Assembly: GCF_937891315.1 (NCBI RefSeq) | Contig: NZ_CALAGI010000064.1 | Span: forward strand, 1-24,353 | DNA from: an uncultured Amaricoccus sp. | Lineage (GTDB): Bacteria > Pseudomonadota > Alphaproteobacteria > Rhodobacterales > Rhodobacteraceae | Length of the DNA: 24,353 nt | Direction: 5' to 3' | In this document: positions 15,803-23,158 of the stretch, piece by piece | How positions within the stretch are numbered: the stretch's first letter is position 1 | Layout: each line of letters starts with the position of its first letter | Made by a program: the position numbers and the translations under genes | The notes under the pieces: generated by a model | Seen by the model: the letters and a program-made list of their open reading frames with translations, nothing else | Told to the model about the DNA's origin: nothing | The model's database searches: none

Positions 15803-17158
15803 TCAGAGACGGCGGACCCGCGGCGCCCTCCAGCTCGCGGCCGGATCGATCATCAGATCGGTGATCGCCCATACGAGCGCGTCGAGCCGGTCCGGACTGC
15901 CCCTCCGCGTATAGCCCCCGATCGTAAGCGCGGTCATCTGATCCTCCAGCGCCTTGAAGACGCCGCGATGGAACACGCGACCCTGCTCGTACAAGGCGGC
16001 CACCGGCTCGGCCCGCGCCGCCTTGCCCTTGCTGGCCCGAACCGCCCGGAACGGAACGTTCGGATCGACCTGCCGGATCAGCGTCGCGACCATCTCGCCG
16101 CCTTGGTTGACCTCGGCGATCAGGCGATCAGCGCGATGCAGATGGTAAAGCTCGACCGCTCGCTCGGCCCACGCGCGGGGCGAGGCACCGGCGAGGCTGC
16201 CATCGGCGATGACCTCGCCGATCCAGTCCCGCGGATCGCCGTTTCGCAGCACACCCGCGACGATGATGCCGCATTCGTCAGCGTCCGATCCGCTCGTCAC
16301 CGGCGGATCGACCGCCACCACGATCCGGTCATGTTCGAGAATTCGCCCCGCGCGCGCGGCGTCGAGCATCGCCCAGCTCCAGAGCGCGCCTTCGACATCC
16401 ATCATCATCTCGCCGTCGAGCTCCTGCCGCCCGAGCCGGGAGCCCTCGTACTTTCGGGTGATGGTATCGAGAAACCCCTTGGCGAGGTTCATCGCATTGG
16501 CGCTCGTCGGCGCCGAGGTCTTCACCGTGCCGGCGTCGGCGAGGATCGCGCGGAGCAGCGCACTGCTCCGCGGCGTCGTCGTGACCAGCGCCCGGGGATG
16601 GGTGCCCAGCCGCAGACCGAATTGCAGCATGTCCCAGGTCTCCTCACCCTTCTTCCATTTCGCAAGTTCGTCGCACCAGGCGCAGTCGAACTGCGGACCG
16701 CGCAGCGCCTCGGGATTGCTCGCCGAGAACAGCTGTGCCACCGCCCCGTTGGGCCAGACGATGCGCTTGCGCGTCGACTGCCACTCGGGGCGCCGGTCGG
16801 GCGGTGAGGCGGCCATGATACCGGACTCTCCGAACACCATCACCTCGCGCGCCTGATCCACCGTCTCCGCGATCAGGGCGATCCGGGAACACCGCCCCGG
16901 ATCTCCCGGCCTGGCGCCTTCCACCTGCGCGCGGATCCATTCGGAACCCGCGCGCGTCTTGCCCGCCCCCCGTCCGCCCAGGATCACCCAGGTCGTCCAG
17001 TCTCCCGCCGGGGGCAGTTGATGGTCCAATGCCCAATGCTCGAAGAGCCAGGGAAGAGAAGCCAACGCATTCGGTGTCAGCGCGCCCAGAAATTGCTCCA
17101 GCTCACCCCGCGGCAGGCCAGACAGCAAGTCTCGCAAGGATCTCGGCCCGAGCCCCAT
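15803..17158 (-). CDS. GTA large terminase, ATPase and nuclease (RcGTA g2 homologue)
   Basis: From the chosen ATG the protein has 451 residues. Walker A is GGRGAGKT (61-68), and Walker B with its glutamate is in FDCAWCDELAKW (Asp163, Glu164). TTTPRSS is the coupling motif. The C-terminal RNase H-like nuclease begins at IVVAVDPPVTSGSDADECG and ends near RLDALVWAITDLMI. In GTAs this motor packages host DNA by headful with little sequence choice. The start is uncertain: the frame is open to 17269, with GTG at 17176 and 17173 and no clear ribosome site at any of these. ATG 17158 gives a family-typical length and a 56-base overlap with the small terminase gene. Confidence 0.93.
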   Translation of the reverse strand: MGLGPRSLRDLLSGLPRGELEQFLGALTPNALASLPWLFEHWALDHQLPPAGDWTTWVILGGRGAGKTRAGSEWIRAQVEGARPGDPGRCSRIALIAETVDQAREVMVFGESGIMAASPPDRRPEWQSTRKRIVWPNGAVAQLFSASNPEALRGPQFDCAWCDELAKWKKGEETWDMLQFGLRLGTHPRALVTTTPRSSALLRAILADAGTVKTSAPTSANAMNLAKGFLDTITRKYEGSRLGRQELDGEMMMDVEGALWSWAMLDAARAGRILEHDRIVVAVDPPVTSGSDADECGIIVAGVLRNGDPRDWIGEVIADGSLAGASPRAWAERAVELYHLHRADRLIAEVNQGGEMVATLIRQVDPNVPFRAVRASKGKAARAEPVAALYEQGRVFHRGVFKALEDQMTALTIGGYTRRGSPDRLDALVWAITDLMIDPAASWRAPRVRRL

Positions 17159-17423
17159 CGAGGTCGAGTTCACCACCCGCCCCGTGGACCCCTGCTCTGC
17201 TTCGTTTGACAAGACCAGCCTCGAGTTCGAGAACAGTTTGCAGCGCCCTGTGGTGCGCGCGCAGCGCATCCACGTCCTTCACGCAGTCGGCATCGCCAGT
17301 GCCGCTGCTACCCTTGAACCGCGTGATCCGTTCGCGAAGAGCCACGGAAAGATCACGATACAATTCGAGCGTGCGTTCGAGCAGATCGCTCGCCGCCGCC
17401 GTACTTTCTGCTGAGATTGTCAT
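17103..17423 (-). CDS. GTA small terminase (RcGTA g1 homologue)
   Basis: A 106-residue protein, first in the GTA operon. Residues 1-37 (SDLLERTLELYRDLSVALRE) and 48-72 (DVDALRAHHRALQTVLELEA) form two helices joined by a Gly/Ser loop, and the C-terminus (DGARAEILARLAVWPAAG) may contact the large terminase. It lacks an obvious specific DNA-binding motif, as expected for GTA small terminases, which do not select a pac site. It overlaps the large terminase gene. The 152 bases upstream hold the candidate promoter and hairpin described separately. Confidence 0.88.
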   Translation of the reverse strand: MTISAESTAAASDLLERTLELYRDLSVALRERITRFKGSSGTGDADCVKDVDALRAHHRALQTVLELEAGLVKRSRAGVHGAGGELDLDGARAEILARLAVWPAAG

Positions 17424-17458
17424 GTGACGTTCGCCCTGGCTGCTCCGCCCGGGCAGGG

Positions 17459-17496
17459 AAAAGAAAAGGCAGGCGGCGTCTTGCGACGCGCCTGCC
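17459..17496 (-). terminator. Strong factor-independent terminator or attenuator hairpin before the GTA operon
   Basis: Read on the minus strand, GGCAGGCGCGTC and GACGCCGCCTGCC pair over 12 positions with one bulge around a GCAA tetraloop, followed at once by TTTTCTTTT (complement of 17459-17467). It is downstream of mltG (stop at 17576) and of the candidate promoter at 17523-17551, and ends only 35 bases before the small terminase ATG. It could end mltG transcription, or hold back GTA transcription. Confidence 0.82.
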
Positions 17497-17513
17497 TACC
17501 CATTTCTTCCAGC

Positions 17514-17551
17514 TTGACACAGGCTATACCCGAAGGCGTACGCTCTGTCAA
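17514..17551. repeat. Inverted half-sites TTGACACAG / CTCTGTCAA over the GTA promoter
   Basis: Half-sites at 17514-17522 and 17543-17551 match as an inverted repeat at 8 of 9 positions, with centres 29 bases apart (about three helical turns). One covers the -35 box and the other the likely start point, the layout of a regulator dyad. Part of the match comes from the promoter hexamer itself, so this may be chance. Confidence 0.4.
17523..17551 (-). promoter_or_regulatory. Sigma70-type promoter for the GTA operon
   Basis: On the minus strand a perfect -35 TTGACA (17551-17546) and a -10 TATAGC (17528-17523) are separated by exactly 17 bases. Transcription would start near 17516, about 93 bases before the small terminase start, and would run through the hairpin at 17496-17459. 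It lies just after the mltG stop. The same -10 hexamer occurs before acpP. Confidence 0.68.
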
Positions 17552-17575
17552 CAGATAAATCTGAGGTTGTACGAT

Positions 17576-18616
17576 CTATTCGGCGGGCGCTTGCTCCGGA
17601 GCTGCCCCGGCCTCCTTCGCCGCCTTTTCCTGCAAGGCGCGCTCGGCCTCCAGCCGCCGCCAGGTCACGACGTTTCGATTGTGCTCTTCCAGTGTCCGGG
17701 CGAAGGCGTGTCCGCCACTGCCGTCCGCGACGAAATAGAGATAGCCCGACTCAACTGGATGCGCCGCCGCCTCGATCGCCGCCTTGCCGGGATTGGCGAT
17801 CGGCGTCGGCGGCAGCCCGACGATGGCATAGGTATTGTACGGCGTGATCTTTGCCAGCTCGCTCGCCCGGAGGCCACGCCCGAGCGCCTCCTTGCCGCCT
17901 GTGACGCCATAGATCACAGTCGGGTCGGTCTGCAGCTTCATCCCCCGGATCAGACGGTTCACGAACACCGCTGCGACCTCGCCGCGCTCCTCGGCAACGC
18001 CGGTCTCCTTCTCGACGATCGAGGCGAGCGTCAGCAGATCCTTCGGCCTCCTCAGCGGCAGGTTCGGCGCCCGAGTCGCCCAGGCTTCAGCCAGTATTTC
18101 GTCCTGCTCCGCCCGCATCCGCGCGATCAGCGCGTTCCGGTCATCGCCGCGCTGGAAATCATAGCCGGCCGGCGCCAGCGACCCCTCCGGCGGCAATTCC
18201 GCGACCTCGCCGCTCAACTCCTCGCGCCCATTCAGCATCTCGACCACCTGCCAGCTGGTCCAGCCCTCCGGCACGATGATCTGGCGCAGGACATTGCCGC
18301 CCTTGTTGAGCAGCGCGAGAATATCCCTCATCGAGGAACCCGCCGCGATCTCGTATTCGCCGAACTTCAGGCCCGCGTCCTGTCCGGTATATTTCGCCGC
18401 CACCCGAAACAGCCGCGGGTCGCTGATCGCTCCGCTCTCGGCCAGCTTGGCGCCGACGCTGCTCAGCGCCTCGCCCTTCTCGACCTCTATCCGCAGCGGC
18501 GCGTCGAGCGGCCCGGCCGCCTCGTACTCCGCCTTGCCCCACAGGATGATCCCGAGAAACAGCATCAGTCCGATGATCAGGATCGTCAGCGCATTGGCCG
18601 CGAAATGGCGCATCAT
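17576..18616 (-). CDS. mltG: Endolytic murein transglycosylase MltG
   Basis: A 346-residue inner-membrane enzyme that cuts nascent glycan strands and so ends their elongation. Residues 7-27 are the N-terminal membrane helix (ANALTILIIGLMLFLGIILW). A LysM-like domain follows (LRIEVEKGEALSSVGAKLAE, FGEYEI). The catalytic glutamate is Glu202 in ASIVEKETG, with VFVNRL, QTDPTVIYG and YNTYAIVGLPPTPIANPG completing the family pattern. Two adjacent ATG codons (18616 and 18613) are both possible. It lies 9 bases after fabF, the usual arrangement in this class, and probably shares its transcript. The lysine/alanine-rich end after residue 320 looks disordered. Confidence 0.95.
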   Translation of the reverse strand: MMRHFAANALTILIIGLMLFLGIILWGKAEYEAAGPLDAPLRIEVEKGEALSSVGAKLAESGAISDPRLFRVAAKYTGQDAGLKFGEYEIAAGSSMRDILALLNKGGNVLRQIIVPEGWTSWQVVEMLNGREELSGEVAELPPEGSLAPAGYDFQRGDDRNALIARMRAEQDEILAEAWATRAPNLPLRRPKDLLTLASIVEKETGVAEERGEVAAVFVNRLIRGMKLQTDPTVIYGVTGGKEALGRGLRASELAKITPYNTYAIVGLPPTPIANPGKAAIEAAAHPVESGYLYFVADGSGGHAFARTLEEHNRNVVTWRRLEAERALQEKAAKEAGAAPEQAPAE

Positions 18617-18625
18617 GGGCCGGCG

Positions 18626-19903
18626 TCACTCCACCCGGCGCAGGACCAGCGACGCGTTGGTGCCGCCGAACCCGAATGAATTGGACAGCGCCACCGAGAT
18701 CGGCCGCTTCACCGCCACGAGCGGAGCGAGGTCGATCGGCGTCTCCACTGACGGGTCCTCGAGATTCAGCGTCGGCGGCGCGATCTGGTCGCGCAGCGCC
18801 AACACACAAAAGATCGCCTCCACCGCGCCGGCCGCGCCGAGCAGATGCCCGATCGCCGATTTGGTCGAGGACATGGTGACGCCCGCCGCCGCGTCGCCGA
18901 GCAGCCGCGTTACCGCGCCGAGCTCGATCTCGTCGCCGACCTGGGTCGAGGTGCCGTGCGCGTTCACATAGTCGATGTCGCCGGCGGTGATGCCCGCGTC
19001 GCGCAGCGCCGACGACATGGCGCGAAAGCCTCCGTCCCCATCGGGCGCCGGCGAAGTGATATGGTAGGCGTCGCCCGACAGGCCATAGCCGATCACCTCG
19101 GCATAAATCTTCGCGCCGCGCGCCCTGGCGTGCTCATACTCCTCCAGCACCACCACCCCGGCGCCCTCGCCCATGACGAAGCCATCGCGCTCCTTGTCAT
19201 AGGGCCGGCTCGCCTTCTCGGGCGCGTCGTTGAACCCCGTCGACAGCGCCTTGCAGGCATTGAACCCCGCGATCCCCAGCGCGCAGACCGCCGCCTCGGC
19301 GCCACCCGCGACCATCACATCCGCGTCGCCGTACTTGATCAGCCGCGCCCCGTCGCCGATCGCATGCGCGCCGGTCGAGCAGGCCGTCACCACGGAATGG
19401 TTGGGTCCCTTGAAACCATACCGGATCGAAACGTGCCCCGAGCAGAGATTGATGAGGCTGCCGGGAATGAAGAATGGCGAGATCCGCCGCGGCCCCTTTT
19501 CCTTCAGGATGATCGAGGTGTCCGCGATGGTGCTGAGCCCGCCGATCCCGGAACCGATGATGACCCCGGTCCGCTCGCGCTCGCCCTCGTCCTCTGGCGT
19601 CCAGCCCGCGTCCTCGATCGCCTGCTGCGCGGCCGCCATCGCGTAGAGAATGAAGGTATCGACCTTGCGCTGCTCCTTCGGCGCCATCCAGTCGTCGGGA
19701 TTGAACGTCCCGTCCGACCCGTCACCGTAGGGCACCTCGCACGCGATGTCGGTGGCAAGGTCGCTGGCGTCGAACCGCGTGATCTTGCCCGCGCCGGATT
19801 TGCCTTCGATCAGCCGCGACCAGCTCGCTTCGACCCCGCAGGCCAGCGGCGTCACAAGCCCCAGCCCAGTAATGACCACCCGCCGCATCGCTTTGGCATC
19901 CAT
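18626..19903 (-). CDS. fabF: Beta-ketoacyl-ACP synthase II
   Basis: A 425-residue KAS II that condenses malonyl-ACP with acyl-ACP in the elongation cycle. The active site is complete: Cys175 in VTACSTGA, His316 in VNAHGTST, Lys348 and His353 in TKSAIGHLLGAAG, with the C-terminal NSFGFGGTNASLVL motif. The ATG at 19903 is taken because a G-rich ribosome-site-like stretch (AAAGGGGGG) lies upstream; MRRVVITGLG from 19888 is a reasonable alternative. The 249 bases up to acpP contain the acpP terminator but no promoter I can call with confidence. Confidence 0.97.
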   Translation of the reverse strand: MDAKAMRRVVITGLGLVTPLACGVEASWSRLIEGKSGAGKITRFDASDLATDIACEVPYGDGSDGTFNPDDWMAPKEQRKVDTFILYAMAAAQQAIEDAGWTPEDEGERERTGVIIGSGIGGLSTIADTSIILKEKGPRRISPFFIPGSLINLCSGHVSIRYGFKGPNHSVVTACSTGAHAIGDGARLIKYGDADVMVAGGAEAAVCALGIAGFNACKALSTGFNDAPEKASRPYDKERDGFVMGEGAGVVVLEEYEHARARGAKIYAEVIGYGLSGDAYHITSPAPDGDGGFRAMSSALRDAGITAGDIDYVNAHGTSTQVGDEIELGAVTRLLGDAAAGVTMSSTKSAIGHLLGAAGAVEAIFCVLALRDQIAPPTLNLEDPSVETPIDLAPLVAVKRPISVALSNSFGFGGTNASLVLRRVE

Positions 19904-20089
19904 CCCGGTTTTCGCTCGCCCCCCCTTTACCGCGAAAGCCGACAGCCGAACAAGCGGCGATCGAAACTCTACCGATCACCCGCGCCGCGAGCCGCCGGCC
20001 GCATCGGCGAAGCCATGCAACATTCTGATCCACAAGGACTTCGCGCCGGCGCGTCGAACAGGCCGACGCGCGACCTCACCGGAGATGCC

Positions 20090-20132
20090 GCGCGCAAAAG
20101 CAAGGGCGGCGCCCGGTGCCCCGGACGCCGCC
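20090..20132 (-). terminator. Terminator after acpP
   Basis: On the minus strand GGCGGCGTCCGG and CCGGGCGCCGCC pair over 12 positions with one wobble around GGCA, followed by CTTGCTTTTG. It begins 21 bases after the acpP stop. The T-run is interrupted, so read-through into fabF is possible; this would give more acpP than fabF message. Confidence 0.65.
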
Positions 20133-20152
20133 CCGTTGCCGAATGTGTCGGT

Positions 20153-20386
20153 TCAGGAATTCGCCGTGATGAACTTCACCGCGTCGCCGTAGGTCTGGAT
20201 CGTCTCGGCCGCGTCGTCGGGGATCTCGATCCCGAATTCTTCCTCGAACGCCATCACCAGCTCGACCGTGTCGAGGCTGTCCGCGCCGAGATCGTCGATG
20301 AACGAAGCGTTGTCCGTCACCTTGGACTCATCGACGCTCAGATGTTCGACCACGATCTTTTTGACGCGTTCCGCGATATCGCTCAT
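20153..20386 (-). CDS. acpP: Acyl carrier protein
   Basis: A 77-residue acidic four-helix protein. Ser37 in LGADSLDTVELVM is the site that receives the 4'-phosphopantetheine arm. The sequence EEEFGIEIPDDAAETIQT is the recognition helix region bound by fatty-acid synthesis enzymes. It carries growing acyl chains for FabD, FabF and FabG, encoded around it. It has its own promoter and a long leader, and a terminator follows, consistent with the very high expression of ACP. Confidence 0.98.
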   Translation of the reverse strand: MSDIAERVKKIVVEHLSVDESKVTDNASFIDDLGADSLDTVELVMAFEEEFGIEIPDDAAETIQTYGDAVKFITANS

Positions 20387-20399
20387 TGTCTCGTCCTCT

Positions 20400-20494
20400 T
20401 TTGGTCCGGTCCCTCAGGGGGCACCCAAACTCTTGGAATTCCTGCCTGGCCATGACGGCCGTGGCCTCTGCTACCCCTTACGGCCCGGACCAAA
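20400..20494 (-). other. Structured 5' leader of acpP, 10-bp long-range stem
   Basis: TTTGGTCCGG (20400-20409) and CCGGACCAAA (20485-20494) are perfectly complementary and enclose 75 bases with further small hairpins (for example GGCCATGACGGCC). The 3' arm in the transcript ends 13 bases before the acpP start, near the ribosome site (AGAGGACGAG). It may tune translation or message stability. I recognise no known riboswitch. Confidence 0.5.
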
Positions 20495-20522
20495 CAAGCG
20501 GTCCCGGATACGCTAGTCGCGC

Positions 20523-20550
20523 GCTATAGCATAACCCAAGCCCATGGCAA
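20523..20550 (-). promoter_or_regulatory. Sigma70-type promoter for acpP
   Basis: On the minus strand -35 TTGCCA (20550-20545) and -10 TATAGC (20528-20523) are 16 bases apart. It lies between the fabG stop and acpP and would give a leader of about 130 bases. Confidence 0.55.
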
Positions 20551-20578
20551 ATGTTAATGCAAGCGCCCGGATCCGCCG

Positions 20579-21316
20579 TCAGATCATCGCCATTCCGCCG
20601 TTGATATGCAGTGTCTGGCCCGTGATATAAGCTGCTTCGGCGGAGGCGAGATAGACCACCGCCGCGGCGATTTCATCCGCCGTTCCCATCCGTCCCGCCG
20701 GAATTCCGCCGAGCAGACGGGCCTTCTGATCGTCGGTCAGCGCCTCGGTCATCGCCGTTTCGATAAAGCCCGGCGCGACGCAGTTGACCGTGATCCCCCG
20801 GCTCGCCACCTCGGCGGCGAGGCTCTTCGACATGCCGATCACCGCCGCCTTGCTGGCCGCGTAGTTCGCCTGCCCGGGATTCCCGGTCACCCCGACGATC
20901 GAGCTGATATTGATGATCCGCCCCCAGCGCGCCTTCATCATGCCACGCAGCGCGCCCCGCGACAGCCGCATGACGCTCGTCAGATTGACCTCGAGCACCG
21001 TCGCCCAATCGGCGTCCGACATCCGCATCATCAACTGGTCCCGCGTCACGCCGGCGTTGTTGACGAGCACGTCGAGCGCGCCCATCGCCTCGATCGCCCG
21101 CTTCGGCAAGGCCTCGACCGCCACCGCGTCCGAAAGGTCGCAGGGCAACACATGCGCGCCCTCGCCCAACTCCGCCGCCAGCGCCTCCAGCGGTCCGGTG
21201 CGCGTTCCCGACAGCGCCACGATCGCCCCGCGCGCCCGCAGCGCGCGCGCGACCGCCCCGCCAATCCCGCCCGACGCCCCGGTTACCAGCGCCGCCTTGC
21301 CTGTGAGGTCGAACAT
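20579..21316 (-). CDS. fabG: 3-oxoacyl-ACP reductase
   Basis: A 245-residue short-chain dehydrogenase that reduces 3-oxoacyl-ACP with NADPH. The nucleotide-binding motif is TGASGGIG (12-19), NNAG is at 86-89, and the catalytic residues are Asn111, Ser139, Tyr152 and Lys156 (INISSIVG and QANYAASKAA). The C-terminus (AYITGQTLHINGGMAMI) is typical of FabG. The start at 21316 is set by homology and the upstream AAGGGCGG; the frame is open to 21454, but the extra residues are Arg-rich and not family-like. It is divergent from the DUF2726-like gene. Confidence 0.96.
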   Translation of the reverse strand: MFDLTGKAALVTGASGGIGGAVARALRARGAIVALSGTRTGPLEALAAELGEGAHVLPCDLSDAVAVEALPKRAIEAMGALDVLVNNAGVTRDQLMMRMSDADWATVLEVNLTSVMRLSRGALRGMMKARWGRIINISSIVGVTGNPGQANYAASKAAVIGMSKSLAAEVASRGITVNCVAPGFIETAMTEALTDDQKARLLGGIPAGRMGTADEIAAAVVYLASAEAAYITGQTLHINGGMAMI

Positions 21317-21453
21317 GTCCGCCCTTTCCCGTGGCCGCCCGTCCGCCCAGCGGCTCGTGGCGGTCTCTCGCCCTATCCGATGTGGTCTTTTGTGGCAACC
21401 GCCAGTTAACCGCCGGCCACTATGGCTTGTGCGACAGGACGGGGGGCGTGACA

Positions 21454-22116
21454 ATGATATGGGACGAAGGATGGCTTCCGGCGTCGTGGACAGCGGACCT
21501 CGCCGACCATTTGAACGCGATCGCCCTTATCGTCGCCACATGTCTCCTCGCCGCCGCCTTTGGCGCTCGAATGTTTCGGGGTCGCCGCCGCGGACGGCGA
21601 CCGGGCTGGACCGCCCTGCCGGGCGCGACGCTTCAGGACATACACGATCTTCGCGACCCGCTCCGGCAGATGGACGCGATCGCCCAAAGCGCGTTCGAGT
21701 GCGTTCCCTTGCTCAACAGGGAAGAGGCGCGGCTTCTTCCAATTCTCGAAGCGGCCGTCCGAGAGGTCGGCGACGGGCACCGCCTCATGGCTCAGACCAG
21801 CCTTGGGGAACTCATTCGTCCCAGTCCGAATCTGGGTACGACCGAGACCCGCCGTCGCGCATTCGCCTCGATAAACTCGAAGCGCCTCGATTTCGCCGTG
21901 ATCAGCCGGCACGGCTATCTGGTCCTCGCAATCGAATATCACGGCAGCGGCCACTACCATAAGCAGAGTTTCATCCGCGACGCGGTCAAGCGCGAAGCGC
22001 TGCGCAAGGCCGGAGTTCCGACCATCGAGGTCCCGGAGCGCTTCAAATCCGCCGACCTCCGGGCTGACCTGCTCGGCATTCTAGGAAAAGCCGAGCTGGC
22101 CCGGAGCGGAACCTAG
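21454..22116 (+). CDS. Membrane-anchored DUF2726-like protein, PD-(D/E)XK-type fold
   Basis: A 220-residue protein. Residues 18-40 are a membrane helix (DHLNAIALIVATCLLAAAFG), followed by an Arg-rich stretch (RGRRRGRR), so the C-terminal domain should face the cytoplasm. Residues 86-195 match DUF2726: LLNREEARLLPILEAAV, LMAQTSLGELI, then NSKRLDFAVI and LVLAIEYHGSGHY. Glu89, Asp146 and Glu161 with the nearby His residues fit the PD-(D/E)XK nuclease-like layout, but activity is not shown. The ATG at 21454 has GGGGGG 7 bases upstream. It is the only plus-strand gene in the fab region, divergent from fabG and convergent with fabD; the two stop codons overlap in CTAG at 22113-22116. Confidence 0.78.
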   Translation: MIWDEGWLPASWTADLADHLNAIALIVATCLLAAAFGARMFRGRRRGRRPGWTALPGATLQDIHDLRDPLRQMDAIAQSAFECVPLLNREEARLLPILEAAVREVGDGHRLMAQTSLGELIRPSPNLGTTETRRRAFASINSKRLDFAVISRHGYLVLAIEYHGSGHYHKQSFIRDAVKREALRKAGVPTIEVPERFKSADLRADLLGILGKAELARSGT

Positions 22117-23042
22117 GTTCTCAGCGCCTCGACATCGGCCGGGGCGCCGACGGCGCGGACGGCGACCTCCCTGTCGATCCGCCGGATCATGCCGCTCAGC
22201 GCCTTGCCGGCGCCGATCTCGATCATCTCGGTCACACCCTGCCCGGCCATCCAGAGCACGCTCTCGCGCCAGCGCACCCGCCCGGTCACCTGCTCGACCA
22301 GCAGGCGCCGGATCTCCTCGGGGTCGCTGACCGCGCTGGCGGCGACGTTCGCCACCAGCGGGACGGCCGGCGTCGCCAGCGCCACCCCGGCCAGCGCCAC
22401 CTCCATCGCCTCGGCGGCCGGTGCCATCATCGCGCAATGGAACGGCGCGCTGACCGGCAGCAGCATCGCCCGCTTGGCGCCACGCGCGCGGGCGATCTCG
22501 ACCGCGCGCTCGACCGCCGCCTTGCCGCCCGACACCACAACCTGCGCCGGATCGTTGTCATTCGCCGCCGCGCAAACCTCGTCGCCCGCCGCCTCGGCCG
22601 CGACCTCCTCGACCGCCGCGAGATCAAGCCCGAGGATCGCCGCCATCGCGCCCATTCCCACCGGAACCGCCTCCTGCATCGCCCGCCCCCGCAGCCGCAG
22701 CAGCCGCGCCGTGTCGCCGAGCGCCAGCGCCCCGGCCGCGCAGAGCGCCGAATATTCCCCGAGAGAATGGCCAGCGACGAAATCCGCCTTCTCGATGCCG
22801 AAGCCCTCGGCCTCCATCGCCCGGAAAGCCGCGAGGCTCGCCGCCATCAGCGCGGGCTGCGCATTCGCCGTCAGGGTCAGCTCCGCGATGTCGCCCTGCC
22901 AGATCAGCCTCGACAGCTCCTCGCCGAGGCTGTCATCGACTTCCTCGAACACGGCCCGCGCCGCTGGATAGGCCTCCGCGAGATCGCGCCCCATGCCGAT
23001 CACCTGCGCTCCCTGTCCGGGGAAGACGAACGCGCGCTTCAT
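22113..23042 (-). CDS. fabD: Malonyl-CoA:ACP transacylase
   Basis: A 309-residue enzyme that moves malonyl from CoA to ACP. FVFPGQGAQ opens the protein, the nucleophile is Ser93 in GHSLGEYSAL, and the catalytic His is His202 in VSAPFHCAMM; the substrate-binding Gln is in the PGQGAQ motif. AAGGA about 9 bases upstream supports the start at 23042. It is separated from fabG by the oppositely oriented DUF2726-like gene, so it cannot share a transcript start with fabG unless it reads through antisense to that gene. Confidence 0.97.
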   Translation of the reverse strand: MKRAFVFPGQGAQVIGMGRDLAEAYPAARAVFEEVDDSLGEELSRLIWQGDIAELTLTANAQPALMAASLAAFRAMEAEGFGIEKADFVAGHSLGEYSALCAAGALALGDTARLLRLRGRAMQEAVPVGMGAMAAILGLDLAAVEEVAAEAAGDEVCAAANDNDPAQVVVSGGKAAVERAVEIARARGAKRAMLLPVSAPFHCAMMAPAAEAMEVALAGVALATPAVPLVANVAASAVSDPEEIRRLLVEQVTGRVRWRESVLWMAGQGVTEMIEIGAGKALSGMIRRIDREVAVRAVGAPADVEALRT

Positions 23043-23158
23043 CCCTATGATCCTTCTTCTTTGATTGCCCCTGACTAGCGGCTCACCCCCGGCGCCGTCC
23101 AGCCCCGCCGCCGCCCCATCCGCCGCGTGGCCGGACGCCCTGGCGGATTCGGCCGCCC

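Larger units (their letters stand above)
2467..17423 (-). other. Gene transfer agent (RcGTA-type) structural gene cluster
   Basis: Eighteen consecutive minus-strand genes follow the RcGTA g1-g15 order from small terminase to TIM-barrel baseplate protein, plus one extra small gene after the capsid gene and a terminal DUF2793 gene. Intergenic gaps are mostly between -8 and +42 bases; the exception is the 155 bases after the capsid gene. No integrase, excisionase, replication, lysogeny repressor, holin or endolysin gene is present, and all head and tail genes are intact. This matches a domesticated GTA rather than an active or decaying prophage. In R. capsulatus the activator gafA and the lysis and head-spike genes sit at other loci, so their absence here is expected. 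Confidence 0.93.

Noticed and set aside
14819..16807. A 662-codon open frame on the plus strand opposite portal and large terminase.
   Set aside because: It is the mirror of two clear phage genes in GC-rich DNA. Its protein is rich in Arg, His and Asp with no recognisable domain. The same holds for the long plus-strand frames at 4433-5863, 12456-13691, 17417-18679 and 18845-20455.
2467..17423. The cluster as an active prophage.
   Set aside because: There is no integrase, att-like repeat, repressor, replication, holin or lysin gene, and gene order and sizes match RcGTA, including the very short tape measure gene.
17514..17542. A plus-strand promoter starting with the TTGACA at 17514.
   Set aside because: At 17-base spacing the -10 position reads CGTACG, which is not promoter-like, and no plus-strand gene follows.
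21372..21398. A fabG promoter (TTGCCA and GATAGG on the minus strand).
   Set aside because: The spacing is only 15 bases and the -10 is poor. I could not choose it over other weak matches in the 137-base divergent region.
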